NCBI GenBank assembly: GCA_034770075.1 | Contig: CM068385.1 | Span: 42,926,721 to 42,990,720 of the forward strand | From: Aralia elata | Lineage: Eukaryota > Streptophyta > Magnoliopsida > Apiales > Araliaceae | Direction: 5' to 3' | DNA: 64,000 nt | Shown here: positions 32,044-43,443 of the stretch, in pieces | Numbering within the stretch: the first letter of the stretch is position 1 | Layout of the letters: the number at the start of each line of letters is the position of its first letter | Program-made: the position numbers and the translations under genes | The notes under the pieces: generated by a model | Told to the model about the DNA's origin: nothing | Database searches by the model: none | The model's input: the letters and a program-made list of their open reading frames with translations, nothing else

Positions 32044-32560
32044 GATTAACTCCCCATAATCATATACATCAACGTACATATATCTCACCCATATTTTGGG
32101 TTAGCGTCTTTGCAATAAATAACTCGTCCAATAATATTATCCTTTAACTATTTATTTAATCCAATAAATAGCACTCTAGCGATAATGCTCGAAACCGCCA
32201 AATTAGCTTGTACGAAAACTTTCATACATACTAATCATCGTCTACACATAATCTAGGTCATAATATAACCTTTAAACACTTACCACATAATATTATCAAT
32301 AAAAGTCTATTTTATTCAATAATATTCATAAGCTCGAATTATCAAGCTACCCACGACTCGCGATCGTTGCAATAATTAACTATTAACTCATTCATTTCGA
32401 ATCTATGTATATATTTCACATTTATATATATACCTATTAAGCTCATCTATTTAATCACATAAATATATATAACACATATATATTCAAACGCGACTCATAA
32501 TAAGAATTATTCTATATTAAATTCTTATTATAATTATTCTCAAAAATCCGGGTTGTCACA
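32044..32560 (-). mobile_element. Chromovirus-type LTR fragment at right breakpoint
   Basis: On the minus strand it starts TGTGACAACCCGG at 32560 and matches 10933-11449 over 517 bases with about three differences. Unlike that copy it has a PPT immediately upstream in minus orientation (AAGGAGGGAAGGA, 32561-32573), so it is the start of a 3' LTR. Its left end at 32044 abuts the Tat pol end. Confidence 0.78.
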
Positions 32561-32827
32561 TCCTTCCCTCCTTATAAGGATTCCGTCCTCGGAATCACAA
32601 ATATCAAACCTCTTACTCGGTTTTCGTCTAATTTCTTCCGAAATTTTATCGTTGAATAAATTTTAACATATTACTATAACATAGGTTTCATATTACCTAT
32701 TTAATCTCTGAGTATTATCCTATGTTTAACCCATCAATTTCCTTTTATAAGGATCATTGTATGCCACAATCATCATAATAATTTAATATCATGATTTGCT
32801 AACTCATAAACATTCGGGATATTACAG
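32561..32827 (-). mobile_element. 3' untranslated end of a chromovirus with polypurine tract
   Basis: The minus-strand PPT at 32561-32573 precedes the LTR. The rest matches 13000-13190 in reverse complement, including TTATTCAACGATAAA and the GATTCCGAGGACGGAATCC palindrome next to the PPT. On the minus strand its far end reads TGTAATATCCCG, itself LTR-start-like, so an older LTR edge may be hidden at 32826. No gene. Confidence 0.6.
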
Positions 32828-33884
32828 TTGATCCCTTGTTTGCTCTTGAACTATAAAAATGGAGAGGAGAGTAGTCTCCCCTTGGAGGTCTACTTCCTCT
32901 CCTTACTCCTATACTAACAAACTAATGTGGAGAATGGATACAAAGAATTGGTGTATGAATTAGTGGTCAATTAATGTGTAAATTAACTTCCATACAAGCC
33001 TAGCTTCACTTGGTATTTATAGGAACTCATGGTGTGCTAACCTATCATCATAAGTCAAGATCAAACACCCAATCTACTCATGTGCATCAGCCAACCAAGG
33101 AAGAAGCCACACAAAAACGTGCACATGTGATGTGCTAAAAATTCAAATCTGACAACTAATCTGATCAGCACATTGTAGGCTATTTTTGCATTTGAAAACC
33201 ACCGAATTGGACCTTGGACAAAGAATGAAAGTTGTAGCCCTAGATTTTCTAATAAATTTGGGCTTTTGAATCATCTGATTTGGAGTTGGTAAGCGTAAGT
33301 TATGGCCCAAATACTCCCACTGGTCCGAATAGGAATTCAGTCCAGGCGTGATTCGGATCAGTTTACTTTGTCACACTGTTTGGAGGCCCAAATGAACTCG
33401 AATTTTTTCTCACCATACCATTCTAGAAAGCTTGAGAAGTCTACTAAAATCTTCAAGAAGAACACATTCTCATTCGGGAAATCTAACACAATTCAAATCT
33501 CCAGCGAGGCCCCAGAGGTCAATCTGTCCAAAAGCCGAGCTATCTGAAATTTTTAGCTTTGACGTCCGTTGCTAAAATGGCCATAACTCTCTCATCCGAG
33601 CTCTGATTTAGGCGTTTCAAGATGTTCCGGAAATCTAAGAAATAGATCTACAATTTTCCTTCTTTGAGCTTTGAGATTAAGGCTGGATCAAGGACAAAAT
33701 TGGGCCTCAAGCAAACGAACTGATTTCAAATTAGTCCAAAAGTGCGGAAATAATTCATCTTTCATTTAATGGCTCCATTTGCAACCTAAATCAAAATATA
33801 AGAATAGTGAGTACATTCGGTACCAAATAAGTATAAAAGACTAGACATTAAGAGATAAAAACATAACATATTTTATACTTATCA
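32828..33884 (-). mobile_element. Athila-like 3' LTR (minus strand), truncated
   Basis: The minus strand begins TGATAAGTATAAAATATG at 33884, directly after a PPT (33885-33900, AAATGTGGGGGAATTT). It contains TATTTATA at 33014-33021 (TATAAATA on the minus strand). The part nearest 32828 lacks the end found in the matching 5' LTR at 35340-35571, so it is cut short. A plus-strand open frame at 33302-33547 is a chance reading. Confidence 0.65.
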
Positions 33885-35315
33885 AATTCCCCCACATTTA
33901 TCTTTTGTGCGTCCTCGGGCAAAACAAAAATAAACTATAACAAACAAAAGTTCAACTAATCAACCTAACAAACTTGACAACCTTGAGCCACAAATTAAAA
34001 TGAACTTTAACATTGACCTTAAAGATTCAAAATAATAACTCTTGAAAAACTTCAAAACAGTGTTTCATCTAAAATTCAAGCTTACTTATCAATCTTACTC
34101 TACTCTTAACCCTTCGTGTGTGTGAATCCACATATACCAACTAATTAGAACTCAAAAAAATTTATGAAATCAAAGCCTTGAAGGAGAAAAGAAAAACTTT
34201 AAACAGCTGTTTTCACACTACTTTCAGTTAACACAAGCAAATAACACCAGAAGATCAAGAGGCTTTTTCTTCTTTCAGTAAGTTCATTTTATGCTCCACC
34301 TTACTAGCGAGTGTGTTTTACGCTCCATCTCGTATGTCATGTGTTTTATGAATGAGTGCGTTTTACGCTCCATCTCAACTCACCACATGAATCATTATTT
34401 TTTATTTTTTTATTTATTTTTTTTGGTTTTTTTTATTAAATCAAACATCCAACCTTTGCCTAAATCATTTCCTCCTTTTTTCTTAAATAATACCTTATAT
34501 TTACTTCAAGTTATGATCAAACAAATGATAGAGTTCAAAATTTTCTCCCTTAAACATTCAATCAAAAAAAATTCTTTCCAAGTTAAAACTAGGTCGACCA
34601 AATGGACAAGTGCTCAATAATGAAGAGTCTCAAATAAAGTAAAAATCAAGAAAGAAAACTAAATTCAAACTACACAACGTCTATCAATTTTCCAAAATGT
34701 TATCAACGAGAATCAAAATTTTATCATTGGTCAAGAATCAAAATCTAAATTAACTCATTGCTCAAGTGACTTATTTTAAAAACTACCCTATTTTCGTAGG
34801 AAACACGATTGCACTTAGCATGTACAACAAGCTTTTAAACCCCAAGGTTATCCCAAGTGGACGAGTCTTGTCTCGTGAGGGTTTGTAGCGAATATACCCA
34901 CAAAATTCAAAATTCAAACTAACAAAAACAAACTAAACAAAATTTTAAAACACCTTAAATTTTAAACATTTTAAAACACCCTAAAGTTTAAAACACCCTA
35001 AATCCTTCCCCCACACTTAAAACTTACATTGTCCCTAATATAAAGTAAAATACAAAGAAAAGTAAACAAAATATAAATGCGAAAATAAAAGGAAATGAAC
35101 TCCCCTCGGGTTACCTCCCAAGCAGCGCTTGGTTTATACTCGTCAACCCGACTTATTTATTTATTTATTTATTATTTTTTTTATTTATTCGAGACCTTGA
35201 GATCGTCGTGAACATAATCAAGAGTCCCTGCAAAAATTAAAAATTTGTAAGAGTTTAAACTAAGATAGAAAATTGCTAAAATGAAATAAGGTTCATAAAA
35301 ATAAAACTAAAATCA
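33885..35315 (-). mobile_element. Internally deleted Athila-like element body
   Basis: Between PPT and PBS only about 1.4 kb remain; gag, protease, RT and integrase are absent. Near the PPT the minus strand reads GCCCGAGGACGCACAAAAG, as at the 3' ends of the other Athila-like elements (59590 and 62320). Three copies of the GAGCGTAAAACGCACTC-type motif, one degenerate, are at 34280-34377. The remainder is AT-rich, and the open frame 34291-34620 is chance. This is a non-autonomous, large-deletion derivative. Confidence 0.68.
34280..34377 (-). repeat. Hairpin motif cluster (GAGCGTAAAACGCACTC type)
   Basis: Three copies on the minus strand, two of them carrying GAGYGYRTTTTACGCTC in plus reading and one decayed (TTCATTTTATGCTCC). 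The core GCGT-AAA-ACGC is self-complementary. The same motif occurs at 59085-59191 and 61772-61966. Confidence 0.8.
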
Positions 35316-35334
35316 GTCCCCGGCAACAGCGCCA
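35316..35334 (-). promoter_or_regulatory. Athila-type primer-binding site
   Basis: The minus strand reads TGGCGCTGTTGCCGGGGAC, one base from the usual TGGCGCCGTTGCCGGGGA (tRNA-Asp type, by general knowledge). It lies five bases after the LTR end at 35340. Confidence 0.82.
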
Positions 35335-35339
35335 AAATT

Positions 35340-35571
35340 TGATGTACTGCAAAAGATATTAATGTAATAGTGCAAGTAAGAGTCAATCCCACAGAAAATG
35401 ATTAGTCTAAATTTATACTTTGTATACCAAAAGGGGGGTTTGTAATTTTATTTAACTAATTAACTGAAACAGAATTAAAGTAATAAGAATAAAATAAAGA
35501 CTTTAGTCCTTCCATTCAATATCACCTTATCATAGAAATATTTATCCTTTAATGAAATTAAGAACCCTAGA
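35340..35571 (-). mobile_element. Athila-like 5' LTR fragment
   Basis: The last 232 bp of the LTR, ending TGCAGTACATCA on the minus strand. It matches 12100-12320 in reverse complement. The remaining LTR is lost: at 35572 the sequence switches directly to chromovirus reverse transcriptase. Confidence 0.7.
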
Positions 35572-36070
35572 GAGGTAGAGTTTGTAATTGACTTGGTACC
35601 GGGAACATCACCTATATCCAAGGCACCGTACCGAATGACTCCGATAGAGATGAAGGAATTATTGGTGTAATTGTAGGAGTTGTTGGATAATGGTTATATT
35701 CGACCAAGCGTGTCCCCGTGGGGAGCTGCAGTACTGTTCGTAAAGAAGAAGGATGCATCGCTAAGGCTTTATATCGACTACAGGGAGCTGAACAAAGTTA
35801 TGATTAAGAACAAGTACCCGTTGCCTAGGATAGACGATTTGTTTGATCAATTGAAGGGAGCGAAATACTTTTCGAAGATTGACTTGAGGACTGACTATCA
35901 CCAGTTGAAAGTAAGGAAGGAGGATATTCCAAAGACAGCAATCTGAACTCGATATGGACATTATGAGTTTCTAGTGATGTCGTTTGGATTGACGAATACG
36001 CCAGCAGCATTTATGGACATGATGAACATAGTGTTCAAGCAATACTTGGATAAGTTTGTTGTCGTGTTCA
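35572..36070 (+). pseudogene. pol: Tekay-type chromovirus reverse transcriptase, first part
   Basis: Starts inside pol (VEFVIDLVPGTSPISKAPYR) and covers RT up to FKQYLDKFVVVF, including WGAAVLFVKKKDASLRLYID and FSKIDLRTDYHQLKV. In-frame stops lie near 35669 and at 35944-35946. Gag and protease are missing, cut off by the Athila-like LTR at 35571. The second half of RT follows at 40092 after a solo LTR. Copying is impossible from this copy. Confidence 0.82.
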
Positions 36071-39000
36071 TGTGACGTCCCCCAATTTTGGGTCTCCAAC
36101 TACCCGGATTCGGTCATCACGATCCAATACAATATTCACCTCTAACAACATACATTGACTAAAATGCGGAATATAACAAACATATGTTGTTCATTAGAAA
36201 AGTGTTACTAGTCCCAAGATACAATAACCTTAATACATAACACAAAACATACCCTAAATAATAATCAGGGTTTAAATTTCATTAATAGCAATTACGCTAA
36301 ACATAAACTAAAGCCAGCTACGTGAAGCCTATCACTTCATCTTTTCTTTACCCTTGCCCTTTCCTAATGTCTCGGGTTTAGCTGCAATGAAAGTCATGAT
36401 ATAGCAAGGGTGAGCAACGAGTTTGCTCAGCAAGTTTAAAATATGACAATAAAGGGTATATCATGATGAATGGAATATAGAAAGAGAATTCAACAATATA
36501 ATTATCAGAAGCAAGAACAATTATTGCTTTTAGAACAATTGATAGTCAAGTAGACTTTGAACAATAACTTCCAAAGGAGTCAATAGCTAGTTGACCCTCT
36601 GGTTACTGACTACAGAATAAGTACTAGAGGGGATCAGCCTTGCGTACACTATGTGTATGCATAACATTTAACTCTGCTGTTTGTACCTTATATACGGTAC
36701 CTGGGGTACTCCCCTATGAAAAAAAAGGTTCATTCAGTCTAAGAATCCTTACCGTCGATTGGCTCAGATAGCTTTTATAAATTCTTACATAGTTGCCTGA
36801 CCGAATAAGGGTTCAGACTTAATTATGAATAGTTCATGAATTTCGGAACTTTAATAAATGTACGAATTCAAATGCACCGAATGCGAGTGTCAATAATATC
36901 GATGTGGACTAACCGTAAATTAATTAAACCACTTAAGCACTCTTGGGATAAAATTTCAAGCTACGATACAATAGTAGCCTGCTCGAATATGAATTGAGTA
37001 GGGTTTAAGGAAAACTTGCATTAAGTATACAGAAAGAACGAGGTTAGGGAACTTGCCTGTTTGCTCAGCTACAATAAATTTTAGCTTTAACTAATTGACT
37101 TTGGATGAACTATCATTTGATAAAGTCGATTTATCCATTAGCATTGTATAGCAGTATATCGATGCATCCACTTATGCTATTTATTTAGCAGATAAGCAAT
37201 TCATATAGCATATAAGTCAATAGATCAGTCTCAATCCCATAGGATACTTAATTAATCGGTAGACACAGAAATTATTTACTAACAATGTTTCTCTTAAGTG
37301 ATAAACACTTTCTAACAATTACTTATAATTGTTCAATACATTCCATTACATTACTTTATTGTTACTACCCACATTTAATTTATATTTAACATTAGCTAAA
37401 CAGAAATTAACTAATGACCTTTAGTTATTATTTAAAATAAATAATAGTTAATCATCGTTACTTATCATTTAAATACTCAAATTATTACCCATATTTGTCT
37501 CTGAGTATGGGTTAATAATCCTTATTTATTATTTATAAAAATAAATAATAAATTTATTGGTGTATCACTAACTAATAGAGACTAATAATAAATAAGTTGT
37601 TTAATTTTATTTGCACTTAGCTACTATTCACCTTTAAGGGTATTTAAGTAATTATCACCCTCATCTCTCATTCCCTATTTAACCTTAGTTAAATAATTAA
37701 CTTATTAATTCTACTTGTGTTTAATTATTACTTAATAATGATTAAGTAACCATTACCTTTATTTATTAATGTCCAATAATAAATAGTTAATTTATTAATT
37801 TTACTCATACTTAATCATTATCTTAATAATGATTAAGTAATTATTAGCTTTATTCATACTTAATTATAACAATTAAATATTTATTATCTTTATTTATCAT
37901 TTATTGATGAAAATAATAAATAATTATTTTATTAACTTTATTCATACTTAATTATAATAATTAAATATTTATTATCTTTATTAATTATATTCATACTTAA
38001 TTATTATTTAATATTCATTAAATAATAATTAAATATTTATTATCTTTATTTATTATTTAATGTTAAATAATAAATAATTATTTTATTAGTGCATTATTAA
38101 TTCAAATAATTCCCAATAATTAAGCCAATAGTATTATATTTGATTATTAGATAATAGCTATATAATAAACCATTAGACTTCATTTGTTATTTATTCCATT
38201 TGAATATTACTCACATTATTTCGAGGGTCATTAGGTATTATAATAATACTCCAATTGCCCCTAACAATATTTTAAGTCCCAACTATTATTATTAATTCTG
38301 AAATAAAATAATTAGAGAGCCAATATTATTCACCTCCTGGAAATCTCTTATTAATCAGCTATGATTTAATTACTTCTTAGCATTACTAAAAAAAATAAAA
38401 AAATAAAAAAATACTAATGATGGTATTGCATTTGCGAAGTGATAGTGTTAATCAACTGAAAGGAGCGATTAGCCCTCAATTAAGAGTTTTACTCAACCTA
38501 ATTTTGTTTACTGCACTGGATGCCAACGGCGTGGCTGCCGCTTACGCCTTACACCTCGACTCAGCACCAACCATCAGCCATATAAACTCATCCTAACAGT
38601 TGGCTCGGTCCCAACACAAAATGCAACACATATGTTTTAATTTCTGTGAACAGTCCAAGTACTAACACATAATAAACCAAAGTTAAATTTCTCATACAAC
38701 AATGTTGTTAACAGAACGCTTAATGCCAAATAAGAACAGTTTCGTTCAGGCATTACAACAAATACCTGGTGGGCATACAAGATTTTGGAAAGATTTAACA
38801 CAACCCTCATTATACTACAATCACAACCCACCCTTATAACGCCTGGCCATTCATGGCCCTTCCCATACGGATTGTCCCCATAATACAACAACATAATCCC
38901 AGCACAGAAAGAAGAAAAAAAAAAAAAAACCAAACAAAATCCCACAAGGGGAAACTGCCATAGCAGCTCGGTTCAAACACATGACCATTACTATACCTTA

Positions 39001-40091
39001 AGATTGGGTTGAGTTGGAATGAAGTCCTAACTGCTGCTCTCCTCCTTTTCCCAAAATAGGTGACGTAATTAGAGGGCATTCGCCCCACTATCGACCCCCC
39101 CTCCGAGCTGAAATCGCCACCTGCAGTTGGCCTTCCCCTGTCTCCCTCTTCCCTCTGTAATTTTCCCTCTAATTGGAACTCCAAACTTCAGCAGCTTCGC
39201 TAAGTGGTTCTAATTTATAGGAGAATACATGCCCCAGTTGTCGGTTAATACCCCAATTGAACGAGGCAATGCCCAAGGGTTAGAGAAGGGTAGGCGAGCG
39301 GCTGTCGGCATCAAGTCCCATTCGAGCCCAGCTAAGCTCAGTCGGCAGTCCCTCGTGCCGCGCAGTCCCGTCGGTCGAGTCGCCGAATGCTTAGAACCCT
39401 TGGTCCGTTTGTAGTTGCTCGGTCGCCCATGTCGAGTCCATGAATAACCGCCGGTCGCTAGACTCGTTCCCTGCTATTGCCGGTACTTGACATCTCCGCC
39501 CCTCTCTCTCGTTCCATCCGACTGCAATATTAGGCCATTAGGCTTTGATTAACCCCAAGCCCCTCTTCTGCACCCAATTGACTTGCCGGTATGAATTTGC
39601 CCCCAACCCACTTGAAATGGGTCACACCCGATAGGAGAAGAAATGGGTTCAGCCCAACTGGTATTGGGTCAGCCGACTAAGAGGGAAATGGGCCAGCTCT
39701 TTAACTAAAATTAATAACAATTATACTTTTAGTATTTTAAATTAAATAACCAACTCAATTCATTAATTATTTAAAATATTTTTAAAAAAAAAAAATAATC
39801 CCTCATTCGAATTATTTAATTCCATAAATTGAATACAACACCATGTAATAATAAAAATGAAATTACTTATTTAACCTTTTTCCCAATTTCCTTGCCATAC
39901 AACCTTAGGGTTGAATCACTAATTTATTCGAACCATTAGTGAATCCTTTTAAGGGAAATTATTAGGTCATATAGTTATATAATTAAATATTAATACCTAC
40001 ATGGGTCCAATTAAGTTCGTAAAACTTAGATAAAATAATTTCATATATCAAAATAAATTGATAACAAGGTTCAAAATTCCTGGACATTACA
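36071..40091 (+). mobile_element. 4.0-kb solo LTR with GTTCA target duplication
   Basis: It begins TGTGACGTCCCCC and ends GGACATTACA. GTTCA flanks it at 36066-36070 and 40092-40096. Removing insert and one repeat joins RT exactly at the catalytic FIDD region. There is no PBS, PPT or retroviral domain inside. The 37300-38420 part is extremely AT-rich with repeated TTTATTATTTA-type units. Bases near 36390-36420 match the LTR fragment 10783-10810 in reverse complement. Minus-strand frames at 38637-39184 are probably chance. At 4021 bp it is long even for Tekay-type LTRs, so an internal insertion cannot be excluded. Orientation is taken from its TGTGACG start. Confidence 0.82.
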
Positions 40092-42427
40092 GTTCATAGA
40101 TGACATTTTGGTTTGCTCGAAGACGGAGGAAGAACACACTGAACATCTGAGGATAGCGCTGGAAATTTTGAGAAGGGAGAAACTGTACGCGAAATTTTTG
40201 AAGTGCAAATTCTGGTTGTAGAAGGTGTAGTTTTTGGGGTATGTCATCGATAAGGATGGTGTTTCGGTGGACCCAGTAAAAGTGGAGGCAGCTATCAACT
40301 GGGAGCAGCCGAAGACGCCAACGGAGATCAGAAGTTTCTTGGGGTTAGCGAGATATTACCGGAGGTTTATTCGGGATTTTTCGAAGATAGCATCGCCGTT
40401 AACCAATCTAACCAGAAAGACGGTTAAGTTTGTGTGGACGAAAAAATGTGAAGCGGGTTTCTTGAAATTAAAGAAGAGACTTAGTGAAGCACCTGTGTTG
40501 TCTCTACCCGACAATATAGGGGGATTTGTAGTGTATAGTGATACGTCACACAAGGGTCTTGGCTGTGTACTGATGCAGCATGGCAAAGTCATTGCGTACG
40601 CATCGCGCCAGCTGAAGGACTACGAGAAGGGGTATCCGACTCACGATTTAAAAAGCGACAATAGTTTTTGTCTTGAAGATATGGAGGCATTATTTATATG
40701 GAGAGAAGTGTGAGATATATACAGACCACAAAAGTCTAAAGTATATCTTCACTTAGAAGGAGCTGAATATGAGGCAGAGACAATGGTTGGAATTAATCAA
40801 AGACTACGGTTGTGAAATTTTGTAGTATCCAAGTAAAGCGAATATTGTGGCAGATGCCTTGAGGAGGAAAGGCAAGGAGAAGTTATTGATGTTAACCACT
40901 CAGGAAGAGTTGGTAAAAGAATTTGAAAGATTGGGATTAGTAGTGAAGTACCCGGAGGAGTCAAATGAGAAACTGTTTACAGTAGAGGCAAGTCCGACTT
41001 TATTGGAAAAAATAAAGGAGGCTCAAGAGAAGGATGAAGAATGTGATGGCCTAAGGAAGCGAATTTCCGAAGGAGAAGAGCTGAAATATAAGGTTGATAG
41101 CACATGGCTGCTAAAGTTTGAAGGAAGAATCTGGATACCGATGGTTTCGGAGTTGAAAGAGGAAATTCTGTAAGAAGCTCACAGTTCAAGATATTCGATA
41201 CACCCTGGTAGCACTAAAATGTATCAGGATTTACGCTAGCAATTCTGGTGGCCAAACATGAAGAGGGAGGTGGCTGAATATATCAGTCGATGTTTGACAC
41301 GTCAAAGGGTTAAGGCAGAACACCAACGACCAAGTGGACTGCTACAACCATTGGAGATTTCGGAGTGAAAGTGGGAGCATATCACGATAGATTTTGTGGT
41401 AGGACTTCCACCAACCCAAAAAGGTTATGATGCGATATGGGTAATTGTGGATCGTCTAATGAAATCTGCACATTTTCTACCAATTAAGATGAGGTACAAT
41501 CTGGAGCAGTTAGCAAAGCTTTATTTGAATGAGATTGTTTCACGACATGGGGTGCTAGTATCTACCGTGTCTAACAGAGATTCATGCTTCACGTCAAAAT
41601 TCTGGAAGGGTTTACAAGAAAGAATGGAGACACAGTTGAGGATGAGTACTGCGTATCACCCTCAAACTGATGGCCAAAGCGAACGAATGATTTAAACGCT
41701 TGAAGACATGCTTAAAGCATTAGTGATGGACTTCAAGGGCAATTGGGACGATCATCTATCGCTAGTGGAGTTCGCTTACAATAACAATTATCACGCTAGC
41801 ATCGGCATGCCACCGTACGAAACGTTATATGGAAGAAAGTGTCGAACACCATTGTGTTGGGACGAAGTTGGAGAACAAAAACTGCTGGAACCAGAGATGG
41901 TGCAGCAGACCGCAGATACGATTAAATTAATAAAAACCCGTCTAGTAACAGCTCAAGATCGACAGAAGAAATACGCCAACTTGCATCGTCAAAAGTGGGA
42001 CCTTGAAGTGGGTAGTTTTGTGTTCTTGAAGGTATCTCCCTGGAAAGGGAAAATCAGATTTGGGAAGAAGGGAAAATTGAGCCCTAGGTTCATAGGACCA
42101 TTTTAGGTTCTAAAGAAAGTAGGTGAAGTGGCGTACGAGGTAGCCCTACCTCCTGAACTTGAGCACATTCACAACGTGTTTTATGTTTCAGTGTTACGAC
42201 CATATAAACCAGACTATAAGCATGTGATATCTTACGAACCAATTCAAGTTGAGAAGGACTTGACATATGAAGAAGTTCTTATCCAGATACTAGATAGGAA
42301 AGAGCAGACGCTAAGGAATAAAATTATATATTCAGTTAAAGTATTTTGGAGAAACCATACTACTGAAGAAGCTACGTGGGAGATGGAAGAAAAGATGAGG
42401 AGGAATTATCCATATCTTTTTAAGTGA
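40092..42427 (+). pseudogene. pol: Tekay-type chromovirus pol: RT end, RNase H, integrase, chromodomain
   Basis: In order: FIDDILVCSKTEEEH (RT catalytic aspartates, 40096-40140); FLGYVIDKDGVSVDP; RNase H from VVYSDTSHKGLGCVLMQHG (about 40530), shifted near 40650; the DALRRKGKEKLL linker; the integrase zinc-binding region near 41190-41330; core motifs TIDFVVGLPPTQKGYD, STVSNRDSCFTS and AYHPQTDGQSERMI; and EFAYNNNYHASIG. The C-terminal chromodomain is KVFWRNHTTEEATWEMEEKM (about 42340-42400). Many in-frame stops occur (e.g. 40219, 40231, 41173, 41366, 41693, 42104), nearly all explained by single C-to-T or G-to-A changes. The chromodomain would target integration to heterochromatin. The copy is inactive. 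Confidence 0.88.
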
Positions 42428-42460
42428 CCTTATGTTGAAATTCTGGGGACAGAATTTTTA

Positions 42461-42473
42461 TAAGGGGGGAGAA
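42461..42473 (+). promoter_or_regulatory. Polypurine tract of the chromovirus
   Basis: TAAGGGGGGAGAA directly before the LTR start TGTAATGACC at 42474, about 35 bases after the pol stop. Confidence 0.8.
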
Positions 42474-43443
42474 TGTAATGACCACGAACTTTTTAAGCAA
42501 TATTATTAAAGTTAAAATTTTAATTTTATTATTAATTAAAATCTTTTACGTATTAATTTAAACCATTATGTGGTATGATTGTCTGTGTGTGGATATATGT
42601 TAATTATTTAATAGTCCAAGTATAATAGACTAGCCTTATAGATTATTTTAAACAAGCCCAAACAACTAGTTGTGTATTGGACTTGTATGTAGTTAATATT
42701 ATTAATCATGAATTGTTCCGCTAGGAAATTATTAATAGTGGACTAGTCTAGTTTATTCATTAAATAAATCCATCCGAAGTAGGTATGGACTTGTGGTTTG
42801 GACATCAGTTATTAAATTGGGCCAGCCTTGATACATGCGGTTAGGCATATAAAGGAGTCCAATGGAGTATATCGGTAAGCCCAATTGGGGGTTTTACCCT
42901 TAACTGTAACAGATCATATTTTAAATTGGCCAAATAGGATTTCTTCCATGTCTTGCCCGCAACCTGCCTAGAAGCTAGTGTTCCATTCCTCTACTCTGCT
43001 TAATGATTATCGTGGGTATGGCGGGGTGAAGGAATTGGTAGTACTTTCTACCTAATCTCTTCTGACCGGTATGTCCATCATGTGTTGGGTAGAGACTAGC
43101 GGTTGAGTAAGGGTTTCCCTATAAATAGAGCTCATATTGCATCTAATGAAGCCTGCCGAGATTGTTGTGTCTGAGATAGATAGAGTCATTGTAAGCTTGA
43201 GAGCAAGGAGGGATAGTCGAAGGGGAAGCTATCAAACGGATGTCCTCTGGCTTCATCGCGTACTTCAGAAAGAAGAGAAGACGCACAACCAAAACGAAGA
43301 GGTGAGAAGTTTTTCCATCTCAGTAGTTACGGTTTATATATATGTTATATTCTTGCATACCCGGAATAGCGTAAAAGTCAGGAATAGTTTATGAGCTGAA
43401 TGCACTGTAATCATGTCCTGAATAAGACCATGAATGTTGTCCA
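42474..43443 (+). mobile_element. Tekay-type 3' LTR
   Basis: Starts TGTAATGACCACG after a PPT and ends near GTTGTCCA at 43443, where LTR-A begins. A TATAAATA box is at 43120-43127 in CCTATAAATAGAG. Both ends are TG/CA, but with no matching 5' LTR in the window the right end is provisional. The open frame 43137-43394 is probably chance. Confidence 0.72.

Noticed and set aside
38637..39184. Minus-strand frames with a hydrophobic stretch
   Set aside because: Located in a solo LTR, with a poly-T derived Phe run and no recognisable domain.
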